DNA from: Otis tarda
Taxonomy: Eukaryota > Chordata > Aves > Otidiformes > Otididae
Reading direction: 5' to 3'
DNA: 64,000 nucleotides
Assembly: GCA_026413225.1 (NCBI GenBank)
Contig: CM048554.1
Coordinates: 90,375,963-90,439,962 of the forward strand
The first letter of the stretch is position 1; each line of letters starts with the position of its first letter. The translations under genes and the position numbers were made by a program. Under the pieces are notes generated by a model that saw nothing but the letters and a program-made list of their open reading frames with translations, ran no database searches and was not told the origin of the DNA. Shown here piece by piece: positions 1-11,800 of the stretch.

Positions 1-497
1 TGAACACAGTACTCGAGGTGCGGCCTCACCAGTGCCGAGTACAGGGGGACAATTACCTCCCTGTTCCTGCTAGTAACACTGTTTTTGATGCAAGCCAGGA
101 TGCCGTTGGCCTTCTTGGCCACCCAGGCACACTGTCGGCTCATGCTCAGCCGAGCATCAATCAGTACCCCCAGGTCCGTTTCCTCCACACAGTCCTCCAG
201 CCACTCCGCCCCAAGCCTATAGCGCTGCCTGGGGTTGTTGTGGCCAAAGTGCAGGACTCAGCATTTGGTCTTGTTGAACCTCATCCCATTGGCTTCAGCC
301 CAGCTCTCCAGCCTGTCCAGATCCCTCTGTAGGGCCTCGCTACCCCCAGGCAGATCCACACTCCCAGCCAATTTGGTGTCATCTGCGAACTTACTGAGGG
401 TGCACTCAATGCCCTCATCCAGATCATCAATAAAGATATTGAAGAGGACAGGCCCCAGCACCGACCCCTGGGGAACACCACTTGTGACCGGAAAGTA
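1..497 (-). mobile_element. CR1 LINE fragment, ORF2 reverse transcriptase part, runs off the left edge
   Basis: Read on the minus strand, this stretch encodes the palm and thumb region of a CR1 reverse transcriptase. [13 protein letters not shown] (motif B) is followed by FADDTKLAG (motif C, the catalytic FADD box) and then by the thumb region. The match stops near 497, the 5' truncation typical of CR1 insertions. The 3' end of the copy lies outside the window. Compared with the copy at 4474-5895, the protein is recognisable but differs at many residues, so it is another subfamily or an older insertion. CR1 moves by target-primed reverse transcription and has no role in the host gene here. 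Confidence 0.9.
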
Positions 498-3400
498 TCT
501 TTGATAGCTGACACCTTCCAACAAACAAAAAAAAAACACCCATGGAGAAGTCATGACGTAAACATAGCCCTAATGTTCTTAATCAACACACCTGGAGCAG
601 AGTTCATGCTCAGAACAGTGCTGAGAGTCTTGTTCCCTTTCAGCCACCTAGCTGTTCTCATGGAACCCGGGGCTGACGAGCTGGGCTTACATTTATCCAC
701 CTGCCTGGCCTGCAGCTCTCCCTCTGGGGGAACTGCTGAGCTGCGTCCCTTCCTGACTCTCGCCCCTGCAGCTGGCTCAGAGGCTGGGAGGTCCAAGCAG
801 TCTCGTGGAGGTGTCCAGCCCGGCAGGCAGCATTTAACCTCTCCAAGGGAAGAGCGTGTACAGCCAGCGGAGGATGGACGAGGTGAGTCTGCTGTGGTAG
901 GCAGGCGTGCTGCCAAGGGGCTGAGGAAGGCTCCTTTTGAAAGATGATGGCACTTAGAGCACCATGGCTGACACCTTTGCAGAGACCAGAATGGCTCATT
1001 TGAAGCTGCTCTCTCTTTTTTGTCTCCACTTTACTACTTAAGATGGAGTTTTGGAGATAAGGCTGTGCTTCCAAAATCCCACTTCATGTGTTACCATCCT
1101 TAGAACTGTTGGCTTTTTTTTTTTTTTTCCTGGCTTAATTCCCCTATGAAATGAACAAAACCACTTCTCCTGACATCACTTTTTACCCAAGCCTTTTTTT
1201 TTTTTTTTTTAAATGGGAAAGGAGGGAATACAAACCCTGTACCTGTATTGACAGGGTGTTCAAGTGATCTCAAATTTCCTCTGTGGTGATGTCCTAACTT
1301 AGCTGTTGTCATTCTCTATTGATTAAGCAATGATTTCTGTGTGATTTCTCAAGTTCAGCAGGACTCTTCAACCCCTGTTGAAACTACTCTGCTTTTGAAG
1401 TTCCTAAATCCAAAATGGCCTTGGTGCAGATTAGGATAAATCTTTTCCTCCCCACTCGCCATTCCTGCTTTGGATAAAAGTGTCTAGGAAGTTATCAGCC
1501 CAAATATACTGTGGTTATACATCCACCCACCCTAGTGCAAGTCCTTTCAGTGTCACTACTTAGCTACAGTTCTGTTAACCATCAGGACAGCTTCATTTTC
1601 CTGGTTTTGAGGGTTGAATAAATTTATCATCTTCTTACATCCAGCAAATCCTACTTCAGCAAATCTGGAGCTTCCACTTTCAGAAATACTTCTGAGAGGT
1701 CTCAGCTCAGAAAACTACTTAGTTTTTTATTCTGTTAACAGGGAATGTTCACAGAATTCCACATCTTTTCTGAAGACCCTCATTCAGGTTCTTCTTTAAT
1801 ACTGGAACTTGGAAGATTGTGTGTGCTCTGGGTCAGCCAGTGTTCAGAGTAATTGACTTCCTTTTGAAATTAGAAATTCAGGGGCTGTTGGTGAGTGTTT
1901 CTAACAGAAGTATGAGCATCTTTTCGTGTACATACAATAATTGTAAAAATTATTCTAGGAAGGTATTCTTTTCTGGGTTGTAGGTGGCTGACAGCAAGGT
2001 ACTCTGGTTTTGGCAACTGTTTTCTGCACACTTTTTTTTTCTCCTCTCATTTAAGAAGTATACTATCTATATATAGCCTAAAGGCATAGCCTCTGTATGG
2101 AAACGAGTTGAATTTTTTTCCCACTGTTTGGTTCTTCCCTGACCCTGTTCCATATATGCTTTGTCCTAAGGGCAGTTACCATCTGCAATGTGCTCTGCTG
2201 GTGGAGCTGGTCCATAAGGACAAGGACAAACTAGCACCCTTCCAGATCCATTGGGGAAAGGGAGAGTTGTATACTTGGATCAGGCACAAATATCTGAAAG
2301 CTGGTTTAGCAGCTGCAGCACCCAAATGAGACAAGTCTCATTGCAGAACAAGTATTCCTTCTACAGAGTGATACCTTTCCTGTTCTCCCCCAGCGTCCAG
2401 ACCTCTTCCTTCCTGCTTCTGCTTCTATTTCTCAAAAACCTTAACAGGATTTTCAGGCCATCCTCCTCACCCACTCTCTCTTATTTTCTCTTCATGTGTA
2501 GCTGCTGGCTGATCCCATATACAGCTTCTCCATGCTGGTGATAGAGCTGGTTTAACTTCTGGACTTCTCCCCTCTGTTCAATCCAGGCCTATCTTGCTAA
2601 CATGTCTTGAATAATTGTCAGTTCCCAGACTGACTAATGCAGATCTCAGACAAGCCTTCTCCTGGCCTCCTTTCTGTGTGGGGGAAGGTTGTGTTGGCCA
2701 CCCCATGCTGCTGGCAGTCCGGGTGCTAGAACAGGGGATATGCTTCAGGTTACACCTCTCATCTTCAGACTCTTCCTCTAACTTGCATAAATATAGATAT
2801 AGACATGTCAAATATCATACATATCAAATTTTTGTGGCTTAACTCTTCTAGGAGATGTGGTTTCATTATCCATCACTTCCCCAGAACTGCTTCCCAGGCT
2901 CACACTGATGCCTGCAGCACCCTTCTCTCTGGCCTCTAATTATCTGTGACCTAGCAATGCTACTTGGGGGGTGGCTTTTGCATTAATCTTGCCTCCTAGC
3001 ATCCGCTTTGGACCACAGAGGGCCAACAGCATCCTTTTGTCCCAGGGAAGCCATCTGATCCAAGTGCAAGAGCTCTCGGACTCTCCAGGGTGAAGCCAGG
3101 AGAGAAGTCACAAACAGGTGCCAAATGCAATTGCCCTCTCTTCCTGAGGCCATTACATACAACACAGTATCTCAGCATTTTTCTACCACTTGCAAAAGAT
3201 CTTGCTGCCAGTTCTGTATGAGGAACTAGCAATGGTATGGATCAGGCAGGGCTGGGAGATGCTCCTTGCCTTCCGGACAGAGGAGGCTGTGGGAGGCTGG
3301 GCAGGAGACCACGAGGGGACTGATGCTGCTGTGAGGAACATGAGTTCCTCAGCCTGAGAATTTTCTCTGGGGTCACCTGGGGACCTGATTCTTAACAGAG

Positions 3401-4473
3401 GTTGTGAGGGCAGTTTGAACACTCATCAGACTGATGGACTTGTCAGACAGCATTGCCCAGGTTTTGGAAAGGTGAAAATCCAAGTTCAGGTTCCTAAGCC
3501 GAGCAATGCCACTAATGACCTCAGACCTGTAAAAATTAAGGGAGAAATGGCCTCTTTTTTTCTGGCTTTGTGCATCATGCAATGAGGTCTTGATCCATGA
3601 CTACAACTGCTAAGTGATAAAGTAATATAAAAAATTAATAATAATAATTAGTTGGGTTTCATTACGTGTCTTGCACTGCATAAAATCCCTTGTGAGCGGT
3701 TACCACCCGTGAGAATATTTAATGTCCTGCTGCAATTTGAAAATGTAGTGCAAATGACAGTGTAATAAACCAAAGAACTTCATCAACTTCTAATTGAAAT
3801 TAATGAGAACTGAACTACTGCATTGTGCATATAAGAAAAGACGTCTTCCCCAGCCTTAAAAGAAGTTGGCTTCAGGGGTGGTGTGGCTCAGTTTGAATTA
3901 CCTTATTTTTCTACCTCAAACACAGTTTTTATTGCAGAAAACCAGTCTTATTACAGACAGACAGCAAATGTCACATGGAGTAAGAAATTAGACTTTTCTC
4001 TTGATTCCTGCAGAAGTCTTTTCCCTTTGTATGAAGAAATGATGGCTATCTCTATTTTGGGAGACTAGGAGCTGAAAATACATTCCTTACCTACAAGACT
4101 ATTTTCTACAATACTACTTCAGAAATTTATGCATAGACCAAATCTTAACAAAAAAAGACTCTGTTATTTCAAGGTCATTTTATACCTCTGTGACGGAGGT
4201 ATGAAGGTTAGAAATGGTATCAGGCAAAAGCGCAGCACACTGAGGCACGCCCGTGTGTTCGTCAAAATGGCTGCGGAAGCCCTCTTCCCATCCCCTGACA
4301 GCAGAAGTGAGGAACAGAGGTGGTTGGTCCTGGTCATTGCATTTTATTACCATGCCATAATACAGGCAAATATGATTCTCCATGCTAACATTTGGCACCA
4401 GTACGATTTCACAGACCCCTAATGACTGCAGCAGGACACAGCTCAAGCCATTCAGCTCCAGGTAATGGAATTA
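498..4473. other. Intergenic spacer, no gene recognised
   Basis: AT-rich single-copy-looking sequence with pure T runs near 1111-1128 and 1194-1210. A locally GC-richer patch at about 650-950 contains one splice-site-bounded segment (772-882), discussed in the findings. No open frame here resembles a protein I know, and I see no RNA gene or transposon. Confidence 0.6.
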
Positions 4474-5895
4474 TTCATAGAATCATAGAATGGTTAGAGT
4501 TGGAAGGGACCTTCAAAGGTCATCTAGTCCAACCCCCCTGCAAGAAGCAGGGACATCCCCAACTAGATCAGGTTGCTCAGAGCCTCATCCAGCCTGGCCT
4601 TGAACATTTCCAGGGATGGGGCATCCACCACCTCTCTGGGCAACCTGTTCCAGTGCTCTACAGCTCTCATTGTAAAAAATTTTTTTCTAATAGCTAATCT
4701 AAACCTACCTCCTTCTAATTTAAACCCATTACCCCTTGTCCTATCACAACAGGCCCTACTGAACAGCTTCTCCCCATCTTTCCTGTAGGCCCCCTTGAGG
4801 TATTGGAAGACTGCTATCAGGTCTCCCCGGAGCCTCCTCTTCTCCAGGCTGAACAGCCCCAACTCTCTCAGCCTGTCCTCATAGGAGAGGTGCTCCAGCC
4901 CTCTGATCATCTTTGTGGCCCTCCTCTGGACCCTTTCCAATTGGTCCATGTCCTTCTTGTGTTGGGGACTCCAGAACTGGACACAGTACTCCAGGTGGGG
5001 TCTCACCAGGGCAGAGTAGAGGGGCAGAATCACCTCCCTCGACCTGCTGGCCATGCTCCTCTTGATGCAGCCCAGGATGCGGTTGGCCTTCTGGGCCGCA
5101 AGGGCGCATTGCCCACTCATGTTGAGCCTCTCGTCTACCAGCACTCCCAAGTCTTTCTCCTCAGGGCTGCTCTCAATCCATTCTCCGCCCAGCCTGTATT
5201 TGTGCCTGGGATTGCCATGACCCAGGTGCAGGACCTTGCACTTGGCCTGGTTGAACTTCATGAGGTTGGCACGGGCCCACCTCTCCAGCCTGTCCAGGTC
5301 CCTCTGGATGGCATCCCTCCCTTCCAGCGAGTCGACGGCACCACACAGCTTGGTGTCATCGGCGAACTTGCTGAGGGTGCACTCTATCCCACTGTCCATG
5401 TCGCTGACAAAGATGTTGAACAGGGCCGGGCCCAGCACGGACCCCTGAGGGACGCCACTGGTGACCGGTCTCCACTTGGACATTGAGCCGTTGACCACCA
5501 CTCTCTGAGTGCGGCCATCCAGCCAACTCCTTATCCACCGAGTGGTCCATCCATCGAACCCATGCCTCTCTAGTTTAGAGAGAAGGATGTCATGCGGGAC
5601 AGTGTCAAATGCCTTGCACAAGTCCAGGTAGATGATATCCGTTGCCCATCCCTTGTCCACCGATGCTGTTACCCCATCATAAAAGGCCACCAAATTGGTC
5701 AGGCACGATCTGCCCTTGGTGAAGCCATGTTGGCTGTCACCAACCACCTCCTTGCTCTCCATGTGCCTTAGCATGGTTTCCGGGAGAATCTGCTCCATGG
5801 CCTTGCCAGGCACGGAGGTGAGGCTGACCGGCCTGTAGTTGCCCGGGTCTTCCTTACTCCCCTTTTTAAAAATGGGGGTTATGTTCCCTCTCTGG
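4474..5895 (-). mobile_element. CR1 LINE, 5'-truncated, young, with complete 3' end
   Basis: The minus-strand 3' terminus lies at about 4474-4495. It shows the octamer-like CR1 tail (repeats of the ATTCTATG type, seen on + as CATAGAATCATAGAATGG), followed by the conserved 3' UTR that reads on + as TTGGAAGGGACCTTCAAAGG. The element then runs through the C-terminal half of ORF2 and breaks off near 5895, just upstream of the RT fingers motif NITPIFKKG. The coding part has no internal stop, so the copy is recent compared with other CR1s in the window. It is antisense to HMGN3. Confidence 0.95.
4563..5895 (-). CDS. CR1 ORF2 C-terminal fragment (reverse transcriptase)
   Basis: An open frame ends at the natural CR1 ORF2 stop (...EALSNLI). 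A chance ATG at 5919-5921, in flanking sequence, opens a 452-residue frame. By that numbering, the fingers motif [13 protein letters not shown] is at residues 28-40, motif [10 protein letters not shown] at 98-106 (catalytic D100), motif [12 protein letters not shown] at 155-165 and motif C FADD at 186-189. The post-RT region contains [14 protein letters not shown]. The N-terminal apurinic endonuclease domain is absent because of 5' truncation, so the fragment cannot mobilise itself. It is probably not translated: no promoter is visible and the start codon is not the native one. Confidence 0.85.
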
Positions 5896-8800
5896 GGGGA
5901 ACAAGATTCCCTTGTCTTCAAAGTTACATGTAATATTTACTTTTCTAATAACTTTTTGCTATAGAACCTGCTAAAACAAGAATGAATCTTTTCTTTTTTT
6001 AATTTTTTCTTTACTAGTGTGGACAGCTTTGCAGAGCTTTAAGAATGTCCACCTTGCTGTAAGATTTAGCGCAGCCATTTAGATCATGCCACACTATCAC
6101 ACTGCAGCTGTTTGCATTACATCTTGTGGGTCACTTGTGAAGAGAAGAGTTGTTAGGATGTTTTGTGCTTGCCGGCAGCAGGCACAAATTAGGAGAATTG
6201 TACTTGGAGCTGTATCATTAAATCTTAACAAACAGGTTTACTGGAGAAGTCATTCTTCCCATGAGATCACTAAGGCTGCCATTGTCCATAAACTATTTAA
6301 AAGACCAGAATAAAGGGCTGCTTAAGGTCTTCAGCTGATAATGCTTAAAGCTGTGTTTTGTTGTTCCTTTGTTTCTTTTTCTCCTACTTAACAGGGTATT
6401 TTTTCCTCTGTGCCAGGAAAATTTCTGGTCATGGAAACCTACTTTGAGGATTGTTGGAGAAATGGGATATTTAAATCTAGATCCATCGAATACCTACAGA
6501 GAGACCTAAAAGTCTCCAAGCTTTTTGATGGCTGCAGTACAAATGGATGGTTAGCTTGTGAAATAAAGCATGCCGCAAGAGCCTCTAAGAAGCTGAGTTC
6601 AAGTGAGTGTCAGTCTTTACCTCAGATACTGTTGTTTTATTTCTTTTCATAGCAGTTATGTACACTGCTTCCAAAAATAATTCTTTTTCGTGTACCATCA
6701 GCCTGCATCCTGGGTCTAATTCAAAGACCATGAAGGCAATGGAGATTATTCTAAGCAAAGATAAAAAAGACTCCCTAGAAATAGGATAGAAAAAGATTCA
6801 CTAGAAATAGGATAGAACTTGTGATATTTTGTTATATTTTACTTCATCCAAATTCGAAGACATAAAACCTACAACTTCTGTTTTCTGAAAATGTGATTAG
6901 TCTTCATCTTCCAGAGAATTTGGAAGCAGTGCACAGAGTGTCTTCTCCGAAATGATTACCCTCTTGGAATGAGAACTACCTTGTCAAAATTCCATCTTTC
7001 ATAATGGAATTTACTACTTCTTGGTGGAGAAGGATGCTTTCTGCAGCGGTATTATGCACTAACAAGGCATGAATCAATTTACATTTTAATCACAGGGAGC
7101 CAATACCATCAATTGGTGAGAGTGCTTTTACTTTACCTGAACTCACAGTCATTGGACTGATCCCAGCAGATTTGCCTTTACGGCGACACTTGCTTTTACC
7201 ACAACATCCCTTGAGTGCTCAGCCTCCATAAAAATAAATAAATTCTTCTGAAACTGTGCTAAATTCATTACCAATTAATCTTCTTTCACTATATGAAATT
7301 CTAAATAGAAAAGACAGGTTTATTTTAAGCTTTTAACAGGCTGCTGTAGTTAATTGTGTATACCAGGCAAGAGGCTTGGTTGCTAAGAAAATCTTTGGCA
7401 TGTTTCCATGGGATTTGTGTGTTATTGACAGAAAAAGTACCAAATGGTAGGAAGTGCATCTGTTAATTTGAATAGTGAAACAAAAAAAAATTTTCTGCAC
7501 ATCTTCTGGGTTAATGCAAGCTCAAATAACATACTTCCTATCAATTGACAGGACAGATATTTGGCTTTGGACACTCGATTAAGATTTAAAAAAATATATT
7601 AAATCCCCATTTCTATATAGATAGAACATATGGACCTCTGGTTGTCAGTGGTTGCCCTTATACTGCTGTACAGATGTTCCTAGGATGAACTCAAAGCTAA
7701 AAGAGATGTCCAGTACGTTATTTTCAGAAATACCCAGTGTGCTTGTTGCTTCCAGGAGAAATCTCAGTTTCATCTATATTCAATGTTCTCTAGTGTGCAG
7801 TTGCCTGCCATGTGATCAGGCAGAGCATCCTCCGTAGTTTTTCCAGCTGTCCCAGTTGCCGTGGTCCAGAAGAAGGAGAGAAAAGATGGCCTGAGATGGG
7901 GAGAGAAGACAGAGTGGGACCTCCTTTAAAAAAACCATGATACTGCTTGCCTCAGGAACAGGCACAGCAGTAGGCATCCAGGGCTTTAGCTGAATTAAGT
8001 CTGTCTAGAGGAACAGATGCTGAGTACTCGGTCATAGCTTGGAGCTCAAAATGCTGCCATGGAAGTTCTGCCAGGTACAAGGTGGACACGGACAGTGGCA
8101 GAGCCAGCCAGGAGCCCGGCATGGACATAGAACCCTGCACAGGCAAAGGTTTAAAGACTGGCTGACCATGAAAACCATACCCACTCCACTTTGAAACTTT
8201 TCTTTTTTCTATTTAATTATAGACAGGAGTCATCTGGCAACCAAGAATCAAGCAATGGGATTAGATCCTACTGATATGTTCTCAGAAACTGTCATTTCAG
8301 TTGGTCTGTATTTAGACCCTTGACTATGCTCCATAATCAGTCCATGACCCTGTACCTTATGATCTTGGAGAAGAAATTGAGTCCCACAGGTCTACAGGCC
8401 AAATAAAAAGGTGGATGTTTTGTGGGGGAATATATTATTTAGCAAGATAGCCGAGTTCAATAAAGTAGCACAGCGGCCAAAGAGCCTGTTCAGAGGATGA
8501 AGTTCCCAGGCACACAGAGAACATTGATCTACAGTGCAAGGTTCAGAAAATCCTGTGGAAAGTGAATTATTCTGTGAGATGATCATTTTATTTTGACTTC
8601 TTTAATTCATGTTGGTTTTAGATATCATTTTTTATGCCTGGATAAGGAAAATCAACCCTACAGCTGAAGCCTACAGCCACGTATGGCACATGTACTGCTC
8701 AGTAATTGCTTCCTACAGTGTTTATTTTCCTGGTGAGAGAAATCTTGATTTTCGATTCTCTCTCATTTAAATGATTTTTTTCTTATTTCAGTCTAAACAC

Positions 8801-11800
8801 AAGACGATTTTATAGGCTGAGGAAGAGGTTCCTGCCTCTGATTACCGTTCAGCTAATCAAGCAGCTAATCAATCATTACTGGACAATGAGGGAATCCTAT
8901 TGAAGGTAAGAAAATTGAGAATATAAGACTCTGTTATAATTCAATAATAGCACTGGAGAGAATTATTCATTTGCTGTAGGAGATAAGGAGTCAATTTTTT
9001 TCTGTTTTCTTTCTGATTCTACTGTTTTATCCACTCTGTGACTTTGGGAAGTCCTCCTAACTTCTCAGTCTTCCCTTTGTGCAAAACAACAAATCAAACT
9101 GCCTTGCTGGAATGCAAGAGAAGTGGATGCACTGCTTTATAAATATGTAACAAGCTCTCTTTTTTGCTAGAAGGTAGAATGGCTTTTGTATACACACACA
9201 GACATATATATAAACCTAACATTTGCCAGTGTTCTTGGTATTTTTTCAAGATATGGCAATAAGAGAATGAACTTAAAAGCTACTATGACATTGAGTGTCA
9301 GAGGTTTGTATCAAATATTTGATTTTAAGGTTCTCTGTGAGTCTGCTTGCAAGGCAGCACTGAGGCAAGGCACATTTGCTTAGCCTGCATATCCCTAGAA
9401 AGAAATCAGATATACATTTTTTTTAAACTTCTTCATTTACTTATGAGAAGAATATTTATCTGCAATAGTTATGTATAAAATGTTTCGTGTCTGCATAACA
9501 TATGTACAGAGCATATGTTTTAATTTTAGTTCAGTACAATATTTCAAGTTTAAACAAATTAGCCCAAGGCATAAAGTACTATCAACCATTTTTTAATGTT
9601 TTTTAATACATGCCAGATTGCAGAGAAGCATTACTCATGAAAAGGGTAATCATATACCTAAGTGCATTTTATTTACTCCTCATTAAGACACAATATACTT
9701 GTCTTTTTTTATTTAGAATTTCACATAGTGAAATAAAATTCATTAGTAATGCTCTTATCTTGTTATTTCTTCACAGATTTTTGTAATAATTTTTTTAAGG
9801 AGTTTTTGAGTTGAAGGTGCCGTTCAAGCTTTATTATTTAGGGCTGTTTTCCTTAAATATGTCCATGTTTGCATGTTCCATAACCAGGGAACGTGGATAC
9901 CATGGTCTCTGAGCTACTTCTAAGATAGCTGCTAAAGATAACTAGGAAAAGCGAGTCAGAAGGCTTAAATTTACTGTTCATGAGTCCACATTTTTAATCC
10001 TGTGAAATGGTATCTATGATGTATATTGAACATTAAACCCTCTTTCTCCCACGGAAGGCTTAGCTTAACATGGGATACTATTTCTTCAGTTATAAATATT
10101 CTACGGCAATGCAGCCACCACCAAAGGTGATTGCATCACTAGTTACATAAAATTTTATGGTTAATTTCTTTTAATTTAATTTAGAAGTCTGAAGTCTCCT
10201 TCTTAAAATGCTCTCACTGAAGGGAAATTCAATAGTTAATATTATTGCGTGCTACTGAATACTCAGCTATCACAAATGATTGTGTAAGTAATTTGAAAAT
10301 AAATAGTGAAAAGACTCTTTTTTTCCTGTGCAGCAAAATGGCCATTGCTAGAAGAATATTAAAGATAAGCTCAGGTTTAATGCCCGCGTGAAGCAATACC
10401 TTTAAGTTTCCTAACAACATTTATTTGGATGTTCCTTCCTCTGTCCACAAGGACTCTTTCATTGCAGGCAGGGCTGCCTACAGGGCCCTCATGTCTTAAA
10501 TCTTCTATCTCTCTGACCTGCTCGTATGAACCTTTCTCAGTTTGTCTTAAGTGCAATTATCTGGGCTGGCTTGAGCAGAATTTATTTCGGTCTTTGCCAA
10601 CTTCATCCCTGTTGTCAGGAATGGCTTCTAAGCTGCTCAGCTGGGAGGCTGAGGAGGATGGAAACCTCTGGTGCAAAGAGGTAGCGAGAGGCAGAGGAAG
10701 GGAGGTGTGTGGGGAAGCTAGCCAGGGAGCGAAACCTCTCCAGTTGGCTCAGCTGGAACTGGAGGCAGATGTCTCCATGGCAAGGTAGCTCAGAAAGGGA
10801 TCCAAAGGATGAAGTTGGTGAACCTTGCATTCAGGCATTTCCTTACAGTTCTCACATCCAGTGCAGCACCAGGTATCACTAACATACGGGACGTAACGAG
10901 TACAGCACATGAGGCTGCGATCCCACCCTTTCTCTGGTCCCCATGCCTCACACAGAGGTGCAGGCACCCACAGCTCACCCAAAGAGAAGGCTGTGGGACT
11001 CGCCTTTTACAGCTGTCTAACAGTGAGAAACCTAAATCAAGCGCTGCTTTCAGATCTCTCACCAGCTTGAGAGAATTTATACTCCAACCATTCCTCTCAG
11101 AAGCTTCCAGCCCTGTATGGATAAAGAAATGTTTGAACTTGATATACCATTTTCTGGAAATCTTCTATTTCTTTCTCTGTCACAGCACCTGAGCACCCTC
11201 CTGCGGGATTTACGTTTCGGTAGCGAGCACAGTGGGGTTCTGTAGGGCATCTGGTCTTGTCAGCATGCTTTCGGACAGACAAAGGCCCCCACTCAGGGAC
11301 AAACACCGCCTCTTCCCTGGATGGTCTTACAGTTGTGCAGACACCAATCTGCTCCGCTTTGTTCAAAGTAGTGCCAGTTTCAAAATAAAGAGGAGAATGC
11401 CTCAGGCACATAAGGAGCTGAAAAGCCTAACAGGATTGAGGTACCCCCAGGATTACATAGAACAGATTCAAGTCCTAAATTCTGTATGAATCTTGTATTA
11501 ACTTCCCTTTTTTTTCTTCTTTTTGAGGTCTGGTCCTAAAAGTCTTGCCTGGCATCACATAAAGATGCTGTGATAGAGCAAAGAAGTGGAATTCTGTGTT
11601 CAACTCTCAGACTGTGTGACTACCTAATCTGTGTTTCAAAACAACTGCAAGTCCTCATTTTTTTTTTTTTTTGAGAGATGCATCAGTACAGCAAAATAAA
11701 CTTTTCATGTGGGCTCCCATAGACCTATTCTTGATCTATGGCATTATACTAGAAGCTGAGTCAAGCTAGCATTGTTCATCAGATATCAAGGGAACAAATT

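Noticed and set aside
501-947. A 148-codon + strand frame as a protein gene
   Set aside because: No recognisable domain, a low-complexity C-terminal half, and opposing frames of similar length on the other strand. Only the splice-bounded part was kept as a weak finding.
9020-9110. Possible MIR-like SINE (CTCTGTGACTTTGGGAAGTC followed by TTCTCAGTCTTCC)
   Set aside because: The wording resembles the MIR core, but it is too short and diverged to support without an alignment. A similar hint near 39225-39300 was dropped for the same reason.
10429-10788. A 119-codon frame as a small gene
   Set aside because: No similarity I know, no promoter or splice context, and antisense frames overlap it.
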